A stretch of DNA of 64,000 bases from Hemicordylus capensis (Eukaryota > Chordata > Lepidosauria > Squamata > Cordylidae). The notes under the pieces were generated by a model. It saw only the letters and a list, made by a program, of their open reading frames with translations. It did not search any database and was not told the origin of the DNA. Positions 54,016 through 64,000 of this stretch are shown here, piece after piece. Each line of letters opens with the position of its first letter. Within the stretch, counting starts at the first letter, position 1. The stretch covers positions 118,674,001 to 118,738,000 of the forward strand of contig NC_069661.1 in the NCBI RefSeq assembly GCF_027244095.1. Direction: 5' to 3'. The position numbers were made by a program, and so were the translations under genes.

Positions 54016-55079
54016 AAGGATGGAAGCCCCCTGAGCTAAGCACATTCATACATTGTCCCAAAATGGCTCACAATCTAAAAAACCAAACAAACTAGCCAAC
54101 AAATTAAACACACTTACACACTGCTGTGTGTCTGTACACCTTGTTTATACAGATGTACAAATAATCATCTACAAATGATAAATAACTGGAGATGCTTACA
54201 TTGATTTGGAAGGCTCCCTCACCACTGAGGGAATTTCCCACCTCCATTGGGGAGGGACATTGGGCTTAGAGGATGCATGCCTGGAGGAAGTCTGAGCATG
54301 CATGAGACAAATCCCCACCCACATCATTTCAGTGAAGGAAGGGGAGTCTCCCTTGCAACTGAAAGGATTGTTTGGCAGACAAGAAATTAGGCTTGGAGAG
54401 CAATACAGCAGCAGTGGCTAATTCTTTCCTTCCCTCCCCTTGTGCTGAAGGGGAGCAAACAGCAGGTGTCTAGGAGCCTCCCACATGCCTCAGATGAACA
54501 TCCAACCCCACAAGCCCAGACATATAACCATGTGGAGAGTTGGGCTGGCCCAAGCCTTGGGTGGGAAACTTGAAGGGAGGCAGAAAGAGCTAGCTAGAGC
54601 AGTGCATCCAGGTCCCTGAGTCCTCCAAGAGTTAGATCCCTTCTTACTGGATCCTTTCCATCACAGTGGCCCAGATCAAGTCTGATTGGTTCATCCCACT
54701 TCCTTCTCAGTTTTCCAGCTTTTCTGGATAAGCATAGAGGGCTTCAGGGACATCACTACTCTTGTGGTCCCCATTTTCCTTAATCTGATCTGGGAAGGGT
54801 CTGGCATATATGGGTGTCCCCATGATACCTGACCCCTTTGCAAAAGGCCCGCATGGTGCAAATTTATTTTAATTTTTAAAAATCCATAATTCTTATTATT
54901 AAATCCTTGTCTTTAGCAAGGAAGTATTGAAATGATATATAATAGGTAGGAAGAATTAATGTTATTGTTATTATTGATAATAAATAAATAATTAAATAAT
55001 TTTGATTATCCCCATCTGGAGATTTGCAAATGGAGCAGTACAGAAGTGTGTCAAAAAGATAAATAAATAAAACTAGCTG
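54016..55079. other. Unassigned DNA
   Basis: No gene recognised. The right part is AT-rich, with AATAAATAAATA runs. Confidence 0.4.
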
Positions 55080-55365
55080 GCCAGGCGCAGTGCATCTGCG
55101 CCTCCTAGTTGTCCCCTTTTCCTCCCCCTCCTTTCCCCCCCCTCATTCTTGGCTCTCCCCCCATTCTTGCCCCCCCCGACCACTGCTGCTTTCTCTCTCT
55201 CCTGGCCTCCACAGCTGCTGCTGCTTTCTCTTCCCCCCAGCCACTGCCACTTTCTCTTCTCCCTGGCCACGCTGTCGTTTTCTCTCCCCCTCCCGGCAGC
55301 TTGCTTGCGAACTCTTACGAGAGCTGCCACACATGGGATTGGCCACGGATACATCTTAGCTAATT
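55080..55365. repeat. CT-rich block with minisatellite and small hairpin
   Basis: ggcgcag/ctgcgcc forms a hairpin at 55,084-55,102. From about 55,180 to 55,290 four degenerate units of roughly 26-32 bp share ccactgctgctttctctt and ctcctgg words. Confidence 0.6.

Positions 55366-55368
<3 letters not shown>

Positions 55369-55406
<38 letters not shown>
55369..55406. repeat. (AC)n microsatellite
   Basis: About 19 AC units. Confidence 0.95.
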
Positions 55407-55408
<2 letters not shown>

Positions 55409-57190
55409 ATCTATTAAAAATAGACTCCCTGAAGCAACCAGGAAGTGCATTTTAACCCATTATTTTAGTCCTTCCTGGGGGCAGTGCCAGGAGGTGCCCC
55501 CTAGGAATCAGATTGGCTGGAGCAGCTTGAGTAGCAGGTGTTCCAGCCAGTAAGAACAAAACAAAAAGTTACAGTCAGGTGATGAGGGGCTGGAAGAAGC
55601 TCCCTGCTCTGAAGGTTTCCCTGGCTGCTGGTAAGTCTGATCCTTTATTAGCTTGTTTGTTTTTATTGGGGGGGGGGCAGTGCCCCTTTTGCCCTTACTG
55701 ACCAGCCACCAGTGAACCAATGAGTGTTTCCAGACTTGGGTGTTTTTATGTCCCCCAATTGTTGTTTTTCCACTTCAAGCAGCAAGTTCTGCCTCTCTGG
55801 TAAGTTACACAGTAAGGGCTGCAATGGCTGTTAAAAGAGGGAAACGGCGGGGGGGATTACAGAGCATTATTGCAGAACTAAGGTGTAATATTTAGCAAAT
55901 GATCTGCTAGACACATATATGAATGGACATCATATCATATCGGTATGTTGAGGTATTCTTCAATGGGTGCCTGTCCTAGTGGAGTGGATTTGTGGGAAAT
56001 GCTTTCTTGTTATACAGTCAGGATAACTACATCACTCCTAAGACATCTTTATTTGCTATTGCTGTGTATAATAAAAACTACAGCCAAATTTATTCAACTG
56101 ATTGCCGTTTTTTGTTCCAGTGACCATTTAATATAAGATAGCTGATTTTCTGATGATACCCGGCAAGCTTTTCATTCTTCATATATTTTGAGATCACCCC
56201 ATCCAATTGAAATCTGATATATTTGTAAATATACTACAAGTAATATCTTTAGCTGTGTGGCTGTGTTTTGGACTCCTTTCTCTTTGAGGTATCGTTGTGA
56301 GATTTGACTTGTAATGATCTATGATTAAGAATTACGCACTGTGGTTTCTTTTGTTTAGTGGCAAAATTATAGAGAAACAGCATACATGAAGTTAGTATGC
56401 ACAAAGCACTACAAAACTACATGTATATACACAAAGCGTTGCAAAAACAATGGATACTACAGGCTTGGTTTACAGGTTATGGTATAATTGCATATTTACT
56501 GGGAGCATTACATTGGTCCTTAAACACAGTTTATATTTAAGAGGCTGACATACTAACAGAGATCACTGCTGTGAATTGTGAAGTCATCATCTGATGACTC
56601 CAGCAGCAGAAGTGTCAGCATCAGAATGGTATCTGCGGTTGAAACTGACAGTTGCTGGATGAAGTTGTTGAATGAAAGCAGATGAGCCTTATCGAGGACA
56701 AAGCCATTCCTAGTCTTCACTGGCCATTAAAAGTAGACCTGATTTGAGTCAAAATACACCTTACGGGAAACACTTGTTTAGTGAACTTGCTTAGCACGTC
56801 CATGTTAGGTTCTTACAGTAAATACCAACCACATGTGGGCCTCCAAGAATTCGGAATGTGGCGGGATGGGAGGATTTAACTCTATCCTGACCATAGTCCC
56901 AATCCCACCCCCAACCCCAACCCCTGCTATTTATCATGAAACAAATGTTTTCATTGGCAGGAACAGCCATTGGTGATAATTTGGATTTGAGCTATGGTAA
57001 GAGTTGATTTAAAGTTCCCCTCTCACTGCTGCAGGTCCAGTCCCTGGGAAGGGCAATCTAGCTGCTACTTATTGGGTTGTTTTGTTTTGTTTTAAAAGAC
57101 CAATCACAGAAGTACAACGCATACACTTCCTGCAGTATGTCTTCTTCTTATCATCCCCCCCCCTCCACACCACCCACCCACATTCTTTCT
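55407..57190. other. Unassigned DNA
   Basis: About 1.8 kb with no recognised gene or repeat. Confidence 0.4.
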
Positions 57191-57192
57191 TA

Positions 57193-57293
57193 CCCAGAAT
57201 GTTGGGGGCAATATGCTAAATCATTGTAAACTGCTTAGAGAGCTCCAGCTATAAAGCGGTATATAAATGTAAGTGCTATTGCTATTGCTATTA
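57193..57293 (+). mobile_element. tRNA-SINE 3' fragment with GCTATT tail
   Basis: tacccagaatgttgggggca, aatgtaagtgctattgctat: the 3' part of the family found complete at 43.0 kb. Confidence 0.85.
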
Positions 57294-57608
57294 GATGTGC
57301 TTCTCATGTCTTGGATCAAGTACAATTTGCAAGAGGGTCACAGCTCCTACATTGTCTACTATGCTGCCTCTACTAAATGCCCCACAAGGCTCTGTGAAGA
57401 TGACCACCCCTGTAAGCACCTGCTGACTGAAGCCATTTCATCCCTGCACACTGGCTTCCTTATCAGATGGTGCAAACAACACACCCTTGCTGCCCCCTCC
57501 TAAAATGCTTTGTGCTATAAGAGGCAAAACTGGACTCTGCTTGCTTTGAAAATGTTGAGATGTGCTTTCCTTAGATTGATTCCTAAATAGGCCTGCTATC
57601 GCCAACCA
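57294..57608. other. Unassigned DNA
   Basis: No recognised gene or repeat between two SINEs. A 76-residue open frame reading LLLLLLDVLLMSWIKYNLQ begins in the SINE tail and is not supported as a gene. Confidence 0.4.
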
Positions 57609-57858
57609 TCCCTTGCGTGGTGTAGTGGTTAGAGTGCTGGACTAGGACTGGGGAGACCGGAGTTCAAATCCCCATTCAGCCATGATACTAGCTGGGTGAC
57701 TCTGGGCCAGTCACTTCTCTCTCAGCCTAGCCTACTTCACAGGGTTGTTGTGAAAGAGAAACTTAAGTATGTAGTACACCGCTCTGGGTTCCTTGGAAGA
57801 AGAGCAAGATATAAATGAAATAACAATAATAATAATAATTAACAATTAATAATAATAA
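57609..57858 (+). mobile_element. tRNA-derived SINE with TAA tail
   Basis: gtggtgtagtggttagagtg, gtgctggactaggactgggg, gttcaaatccccattcagcc (box B), gggtgactctgggccagtca, ccgctctgggttccttggaa and a (TAA)n tail. An R4/Dong LINE begins in this tail. Confidence 0.9.
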
Positions 57859-57927
57859 ACATGGATACTAACATGTTTAGAAACAACTGGTGTCAGCAAA
57901 AACATTCAGATATTTATTTAAAAAGCA

Positions 57928-59717
57928 ATGAGCATGTGGAGTACACAGTTAACAATCAATGGCGAGACACTTGGACAGGTTAGCATTAGAAGAGGTGTTT
58001 TCCAAGGGGACTCACTATCCTCTCTGTTGTTTGTAATCTCCATGACCCCACTTTCACAAATACTAAACAAAACAGGCCTCGGATACCAAACATCTAAAAC
58101 ATCCTGTAAAATAAACCATCTGCTGTACATTGACGATCTGAAGTTGTATGGAAAGTCCCAGTCAGAAATCGAATCACTGCTAAGCACTGTCCGTATATTC
58201 AGTAGCGATATAGCAATGGAGTTTGGACTAGACAAGTGTGCTGCATTAATAATGAACAGAGGAAACATAAGAAAAACAGAAGGAACAGAACTGCCCAATG
58301 GAAGCAACATCAAGAACCTAGAAGAGAAAAAACATTACAAATACTTGGGCATTCTCCAGGCTGATAACATCGCACACGCTGAAGTTAAAAGAAAAATTGG
58401 AAGTGAATACATCAGGAGAGTTAGAAAAATCCTCAAGTCCAAACTCAATGGCGGGAACACCATACAAGCCATAAACACCTGGGCTATACATGTCATCAGA
58501 TACAGTGCAGGAATAATAGACTGGACCCAGGCAGAGCTAGAGACGCTAGATCGTAAGACCAGGATGATGATGATGATAATAATAATAATAATAATTATTA
58601 TTATTAATTCAATTTCTATACCGCACTTCCAAAAATGGCTCAGGGCAGTTTACACAGAGAAATAATAAATAAATAAGATGGCTCCCTGTCCCCAAAGGGC
58701 TCACATTCTAAAAATGGCCATCAATCATGCTCTGCAACCCCGCAGTGATGTCGATAGGCTATACCTCCCTTGCAGCTCAGGTGGAAGAGGAATGCTGCAA
58801 GTCCATCAAACAGTAGAGGAGGAGAAAAGAGGTCTTGAAGAATATATCAAGGACAGTGAATAAGATGCACTTAAAATGGTCGATAACGAGAAACTATTCA
58901 ACACCAATGAAACAAAGCAGGCCTACAAGAAAGAGCAAGTCAAGAACCGAGCAGAAAAATGGAAAAATAAGCCACTGCATGGTCAATATTTGCACAATAT
59001 AACTGGAAAACCAGACATCAACAAGACCTGGCAATGGCTTAAGAATGGCAACTTGAAGAAAGAAACAGAGGGTTTAATACTGGCTGCACAAGAACTGGCA
59101 CTAAGAACAAATGCAATAAGAGCAAAAGTAGAAAAATCAACAACAAACAGCAAGTGCTGCCTTTGTAAAGAAGCAGATGAAACAGTGGACCACCTAATCA
59201 GCTGTTGTAAAAAGATCGCACAGACTGACTACAAACAAAGGCATGACAAGGTAGCAGGGATAATACACTGAACATCTCCAAAAAATACAAGCATCCTGTA
59301 GCCAAACATTGGTGGGACCATAAAATTGAAAAAGTTGTAGAAAACGAAGATGCAAAAATATTATGGGACTTCCGACTACAAACAGACAAACATCTGCCAC
59401 ACAATAAACCAGATATAACCATAGTCAAGAAGAAAGAAAAACAAGTTAAAATAATCGACATAGCAGTACCAGGGGATAGCAGAATAGAAGAAAAAGAAAT
59501 AGAAAAAATAACAAAATACAAAGATCTACAAATTGAAATTGAAAGGCTGTGGCAGAAGAAGACCAAAATAATCCCAGTGGTAATTGGTGCCCTAGATGCA
59601 ATTCCAAAACAACTTGAAGAGCACCTCAACACCATAGGGGCCACGGAAATCACTATCAGCCAATTACAAAAAGCAGTTTTACTGGGAAAATCCTATATTT
59701 TGCGACAATATCTATAA
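57928..59717 (+). pseudogene. R4/Dong RT and restriction-like endonuclease, partial
   Basis: 57,928-58,560 reads LGQVSIRRGVFQGDSLSSLL, INHLLYIDDLKLYGKSQSE (catalytic box YIDD) and LEKCAA-type text. It resumes at about 58,714 after the nested insert. A TAA at 58,861 and a frame change near 59,268 are the visible lesions. CCLCKEADETVDHLISC forms the knuckle (about 59,157). The endonuclease reads KPDITIVKKKEKQVK, IIDIAVPGDSRIEEKE and ISQLQKAVLLGKSYILRQYL before the stop at 59,717. This C-terminus is better kept than in copy 1. Confidence 0.85.
58563..58713 (-). mobile_element. LINE 3'UTR fragment inserted in R4/Dong copy 2
   Basis: In reverse: gtgagccctttggggacagg, gagccatcttatttatttat, gtaaactgccctgagccatt, gaagtgcggtatagaaattg, then a (TAA)n tail ending in ATC triplets. 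Copy 1 has an uninterrupted sequence at the matching point (about 3,050). Confidence 0.85.
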
Positions 59718-59845
59718 CAGCAGCAACAACATTGACAATAGAATTCAGCCATCCCAGGTCCTTGGGAAGGACTCGATGTCTGGATAAAACAAACCAGTCA
59801 ATATCTCCTGTCTGACTGTGTAAATTAATAATAATAATAAAATTT

Positions 59846-60930
59846 GGAATCTGAGTCCTTGACCGGAAAATCTATGCGGCAGGAGGGACAGCAACCCATT
59901 TATGTCAAAGCATCACCTCTCAGAAACACAAAAGCTCTGTGGAATGCTTGGCTCCAGCTACAAATACTTGAAAGTATGGTTGAAAGCTATAGCTCCTTGG
60001 GAATTTTTGTTCTGTCTCAAGACACCTATGCCATGGCCAGTGACGATGAGTCCTACTCACAACCAATGGTGGAGTACATTCCAAAAAGCAAGGGAAGGCA
60101 GCCTCTGGTGCCCATGGGTGAAGCCAGGAGTTGCTTTGTTGCAACTGTCCTGGATGGAATGATTTATGTGCCAGGGCTATTGTCTTGTTCCTCTGAACAA
60201 TACAATCAGAGGCGTAACTAGGGAAAACGGTGCCCGGGGCAAGCACTGAAATGGCGCCCCCCCCCGCCCCCCAACATACTACATTATACTTAGGTTTTTC
60301 CTCACAAGTGCCCGCCGCCGCCAAGCCAGGCCACTGACTGGCCACCATGTGCCAGCAAAGCAATGGGGGGGCGCAGGTGGCGCGGAAGGGACCACTCGTG
60401 GGGGAGGGGGTGCCGACGCGCTCCCTTGACTGCTGCAGCGCTGCTGCACTGAGCAGGAAACATTTGTATTGACAATTTTTTTTTAAAAAAATTAAATAAT
60501 ATATTTTTTGTCATGGCGGCGCCCCCCATGTGACCGGAAAAGATGGCGCCCGGGGCACGTGCCCCCCCTGCCCCCCCTATAGTTACGCCTCTGAATACAA
60601 TCCCAGCAAGGACTCCCAGGAGACAGTTGCTCTGATGGTTAAACAAAATAATCAACTTTGGTGTAAGGTTTATGCTGGGCTTCATTTTTGCCATTGGCAC
60701 AATGGTGGGTCTTACTTGTCCAAGATTGATACAACTCTTTTCAAAACCAAAACCAATTTATCTTGAAACAAGAAGCACTGTGTTGCCTGAAGTAAGTGCA
60801 AAACCTCCCTGGCTTGTAGAGCGTTGTCAATTTAACTTTGCTAAAGATGAGGGCTTGTTTAAGTGTGCCATACAACCAAACGATCATGTTGCTAGATGTC
60901 TGGCTGGATCTTTGCACTGAGAGACCATAA
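59846..60930 (+). pseudogene. Kelch-repeat protein relic, split by a hAT element
   Basis: The reading before the hAT has MASDDESYSQPMVEYIPKSK, then PLVPMGEARSCFVATVLDGM and IYVPG. These fit Kelch blades, whose usual pattern is PM..aR....v..l.g.iYv.GG. The reading stops in SSEQYN at the hAT border and resumes after it as NPSKDSQETVALMVKQNN, then QLWCKVYAG and HNGGSYLSKID, again blade-like. Stops and frame changes follow. There is no intron pattern between the blades, so a processed copy is possible. I cannot say which Kelch family it came from; the hAT insertion and lesions make it non-functional. Confidence 0.5.
60207..60593. mobile_element. Non-autonomous hAT element inside the Kelch relic
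   Basis: Ends cagaggcgtaactaggg and ctatagttacgcctctg are inverted copies. A perfect 8-bp target duplication, aatacaat, flanks it (60,199-60,206; 60,594-60,601). Near the ends, ggtgcccggggcaagc and ggcgcccggggcacgtgcc are related words. Confidence 0.95.
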
Positions 60931-61162
60931 TTGCTTCACAATATTTTATGAATAGTTAACTAAAGAGGTCCCTGCCCATAATAATTTTTTGTAAATAAAC
61001 ATGTGTAAATTATTAAAAGTTTGTAAATAATGAATGCCATAGTGCATTTGCCTCCACTTACTCTCACCCCTTTGTTTTACTAACATTTAAAGGAGATGTA
61101 TTACGTTAGCAAATTCAGTGCTTTTATAGCCCTCTTCTTGTTGGACCAGGCTATGCATCTAA

Positions 61163-61300
61163 CAGGCCTACTCAACTTAGGCCCCCCCCAGATGTTTTTG
61201 AACTACAGTTCCCATAATCCCCAGCCATAGTGGCCAATAGCCAGGGATTATGGGAATTGTAGGCCAAAATCTACAGGAGGGCCGAAGTTGAGCAGCCCTG
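61163..61300. mobile_element. Foldback hAT MITE
   Basis: Ends caggcctactcaacttagg and gaagttgagcagccctg are inverted copies. The core gaactacagttcccataatc pairs with ggattatgggaattgtag. Confidence 0.82.
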
Positions 61301-61827
61301 ATTCTAAGACCTTACTCTTTAACCCTTTCCCTTATCTGAATCGGAGGGTCTTAGCTTACATGCTTAATGTGGAGATAAAACTCTGCAAGTCCCTGTGCCT
61401 CTAAGGAAAGACAATTATAACTATGTTGGCTTGGTTCTTCAAATACTCAGAAAACAATCTGCCAGGCTTAGAAGCAATGCCTCTCTATCCCATTTTGCTG
61501 CCTGAAGCTGAGCACCAAACAGTACTCCCTCCCTTTCCCCCATCCTCTTCCCCGCCTTTTACAATTATACCCCAATGACTACCTGCCTTTTACATCTCTC
61601 CCCTTTCCTAATGGAAGAGGAGGGAAGCAGCACTGTGCCATTTTGCTTTGCTTCCTCAACAAGCCATCCATGGGGGGAGAGAGCTGGTGGGCTCATAATC
61701 TGCTGCCTGAGGTGGCCTGCTTCACTTTCCTTCATGGTGTGGCTGGCTGGCCCTGCTTAGAAGAACAGAGGGAGAGAAGTAACAAGGGTGTGGGAGGAGA
61801 ACCTGAGAGGAAGGGTATGCTCTAGCT
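61301..61827. other. Unassigned DNA
   Basis: No gene or clear repeat recognised. Confidence 0.4.
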
Positions 61828-61973
61828 CAGGGATTCTCGACGTTGGGTCCCCAGATGTTATTGGACTTCAATTCCCATAATCCCCAACCAAAGGCCACTG
61901 GAGCTGGGAATTATGGGAGTTGAAGGCCAATACCATCTGGGGACCCAACGTTGAGAATCCCTGCTCTAGCCTG
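61828..61973. mobile_element. Foldback hAT MITE (CAGGGATTCTC ends)
   Basis: Ends cagggattctcgacgttggg and cccaacgttgagaatccctg are near-perfect inverted copies over about 27 bp. The 8-bp flanks ctctagct and ctctagcc agree at seven positions. A 60-bp LINE 3' fragment follows near 61,998. Confidence 0.93.
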
Positions 61974-62367
61974 CCACTCCCCTCTCCTCTCCACATTTAT
62001 TTATTTAAAAATTATACCCCACTTTTCTCCATGATGGATTCAAGGCAGCTTACAGCTATTGGTTAGAAGCAATACTAACAATCAAAAAGATTACAGCAGC
62101 AGTGATAAAACAGAGGAAGGCAGAGGGATCACTGTAATAATCAGTGGGGATAAGAAATGGGAGGTCAGAGGAAGAGGAACTCTCTCTCCCTGCCCCCATT
62201 CAAATACAGCACATCAAGGAGGAGGAGAATCGGAGCAGCCCTTTGCAACTGTCACTGAGCCAGAAGGTGGCAGCAAGCAGGGGAAACAGAGGTGGAGGGC
62301 AGGTGAGGTGGCACGGTCAGGGGTAGCATTTGGTGTCCTACCTCAGACATACAAGGGGCTATCTCTG

Positions 62368-62632
62368 AGTAAAGGTAAAGTTGTGCCATCGAGTCAAGTG
62401 TCGACTCCTGGTGACCACAGAGCCATGTGGTTTTCTTTGGTAGAAAACAGGAGCGGTTTACCATTGCCATCTATGAGATGACGCCTTTCAGCATCTTCCT
62501 ATATCACTGCTGCCCGATATAGGAGTTTCCTATGGTCTGGGAAACATACCAGCAGGGATTCAAACTGGCAACCTCTTGCTCCCTAGGCAAATTACTTCCC
62601 TGCTGCGCCAGTAGGATCTACTTAATTTCCTT
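62368..62632 (-). mobile_element. Sauria-type SINE, near full length
   Basis: In reverse it has a tRNA-like head (ctggcgcagcagggaagtaa; box B gccagtttgaatccctgctg), the body ggcagcagtgatataggaag and gatgctgaaaggcgtcatct, and a BovB-like tail (gtcgacacttgactcgatgg). These SINEs are characteristic of squamates. Confidence 0.9.
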
Positions 62633-62917
62633 TTTCAGGAGTTAGGTTTATGCTAACACAGAAAAGGGCTTTTGTTGTTGTCCTGACCTGTGGCATACCT
62701 TGCCTGGAGGCCTGCCTGGCAGTATATCCGTATATTCTTGTTGCTAGCTTGTAAAATTCTGTCTGTCTGGGCTTTTTCTGGGAAGTCTGAGATTGGTTCG
62801 CTGCATTCCTGCTGGAATGCGATAGTTGTTGCTGTTTGTGTTGGTTTTATTGGACAGTACATTGAATACGTGAACAGAACAACCATTTATAAGTAATTAA
62901 AAACCCTATGTGCTTAA

Positions 62918-62956
<39 letters not shown>

Positions 62957-63937
62957 GCCTGACTCCAAAGGCAATAGGCAGTTCACAAAAATAAACACAA
63001 GAAAAACAAAATAAGCCAAACTGTGAAAAACAGCAATTTAAAAATTTAAAACGTTCAGACTTTGGGACCATTCTCAGGGCACTGCTTTGTTGCTCAGCTC
63101 CTGACATGCAATTAGAGGTGGATCAGGACCATCTTGCCTTGTAGAGCTCTGCGATGCATTTAGGATGGAAGTGTGGGAGCAACTGCAACCGATTTCTGCC
63201 TAGGCTTCCTGCCATGCAGCTCCCATCATCAATTTCCAGCAACAATCTTGTTTTACAGTAATCTTCCTTTTGCTTCACACACATAAACATATGTTGTTAA
63301 ATGTTTCATAGCAACACTCTGATTTCCTGTTTCCATAGAAGCATCTAAGCTAGTTTCAACACCACCAACAAATACGCTGATTGGCTCATTAAAATCTCCT
63401 CATATTCCATCTTCTAATTGTTGCTGTGTAAAGAATCTGCAGGTGTTGCATGATGCCTAGCGAGATCCCTGGGTCTTGGTAATTGGAATGAGTTTCAGGG
63501 CAGATTTCCAGCTCACAAGTCAAGCCCAGATTTCCTAGCAATGTGTTTGACATATAACACACATGCAGGAGTGGGGAGGCATGTGCAAGAGAAGCTCAAA
63601 GGCCAGAAGAGGCATACTTCAGCCTCCCCATTCCCACTGCTTCTCCTACACAAGTTCCCCTCTGCCGCTTGAGTCCTTTTCCCCCCTATCAGCCCCCCAA
63701 GACCAGAAATTAGCGTAGCTAGGAAAGGGGAAATGGTTGAGGAGGGGGCAAAACTTTCTCACAGATCCACTCAATCCCTTATGTTTTCAGTATTTCAGCA
63801 CAGAGGTTTAGGAATATAAGTGTGCCAAGTTAACGTAGTTCCACCACTTGCAGGCTCAGGGTGATCTGGACATGTACAAATGGAAAAAGCAAATTTCTAC
63901 ATTGCCTGACTTAGAACTCAGAACAGGCACTTCCCCT
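62633..63937. other. Unassigned DNA
   Basis: No recognised gene. The open frames near 62,653-62,896 on both strands overlap each other and match nothing I know. Confidence 0.4.
62920..62953. repeat. (CA)n microsatellite
   Basis: About 17 CA units. Confidence 0.95.
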
Positions 63938-64000
63938 TAGGGATGTGCAGAATGTTTCGACGGTGAAATGTTTTGAATTGAAACACGACATTTTGACGTT
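63938..64000. mobile_element. hAT-like terminus cut by the window edge
   Basis: tagggatgtgcagaatgttt begins an element of the GGATGTGCA-end type seen at 4.94 and 5.58 kb. Repeated gaaac/gtttc words follow. The other end is outside the window. Confidence 0.55.

Larger units (their letters stand above)
57859..59845 (+). mobile_element. R4/Dong-clade LINE, 5' truncated (copy 2)
   Basis: Starts acatggatactaacatgttt, equivalent to position 2,348 of copy 1, directly after TAA repeats of a SINE. It keeps the second half of the RT, the knuckle, the restriction-like endonuclease and the 3'UTR, and ends in an AATAATAATAAT tail. A LINE 3' fragment is inserted at 58,563-58,713. Confidence 0.9.

Noticed and set aside
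55073-55553. Several ORFs around the CT-rich block
   Set aside because: Low-complexity Ser/Pro/Leu frames from a pyrimidine-rich minisatellite.
62653-62896. Overlapping ORFs on both strands
   Set aside because: Mutually antisense, no signal of a known family; not enough to call a gene.
1-64000. PROM1, CD38, BST1 or FGFBP2 exons, and CRISPR arrays
   Set aside because: Looked for because of FGFBP1 synteny or the task; no matching reading or regular spacer array was seen.

Overview
This window looks like squamate reptile (lizard or snake) nuclear DNA. The evidence is the repeat fauna: BovB LINE pieces and Sauria-type SINEs that share the BovB tail, R4/Dong LINEs with TAA tails, L2/CR1-like LINEs, 5S rRNA-derived and tRNA-derived SINEs, and many small hAT elements. 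I cannot name the species. Most of the 64 kb is mobile elements and their debris.

One intact host gene is visible: FGFBP1 (fibroblast growth factor binding protein 1) on the + strand. It has a TATA promoter near 14.34 kb, a non-coding first exon ending in a splice donor at 14,422, an intron of about 2.4 kb, and a single coding exon at 16,845-17,549. A poly(A) signal lies at 18,319. About 30 kb downstream (48.27-48.94 kb) is a diverged second copy of the FGFBP1 3'UTR and downstream flank, including the poly(A) signal. Each copy carries a transposon insertion whose empty site is seen in the other, so the duplication is older than both insertions. No intact coding part was found for the second copy. 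A broken Kelch-repeat pseudogene lies at 59.85-60.93 kb, split by a hAT insertion.

Layout: 0.4-4.2 kb, near full-length R4/Dong LINE next to a TAA microsatellite. 5.6-9.8 kb, broken autonomous-type hAT transposon with a BED-finger transposase, itself hit by an L2 3' end. 11.1-18.9 kb, the FGFBP1 locus. 20.0-24.0 kb, an L2-like LINE abutting a Ty3/gypsy fossil on the minus strand. 24.6-38 kb, a mosaic of SINEs, LINE 3' ends, an internally deleted BovB and several hAT elements with perfect 8-bp target duplications. 40.9-47.0 kb, a full-length AP-endonuclease LINE (Vingi/I-like) flanked by a 41-bp target duplication, with a 170-bp inverted duplication inside its ORF1 region. 48.3-49.6 kb, the FGFBP1 flank duplicate and a chain of hairpins. 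50-57 kb, mostly unassigned DNA with small repeats. 57.6-59.8 kb, a second R4/Dong copy sitting in the TAA tail of a SINE. 60-64 kb, the Kelch pseudogene, foldback hAT elements, a Sauria SINE, and a hAT terminus cut by the window edge.

No new multigene system is evident. The items most worth following up are the FGFBP1 flank duplication with reciprocal empty sites, the 41-bp-TSD LINE with its inverted duplication, the hairpin structures at 38.96 and 49.05-49.58 kb, and the Kelch relic.
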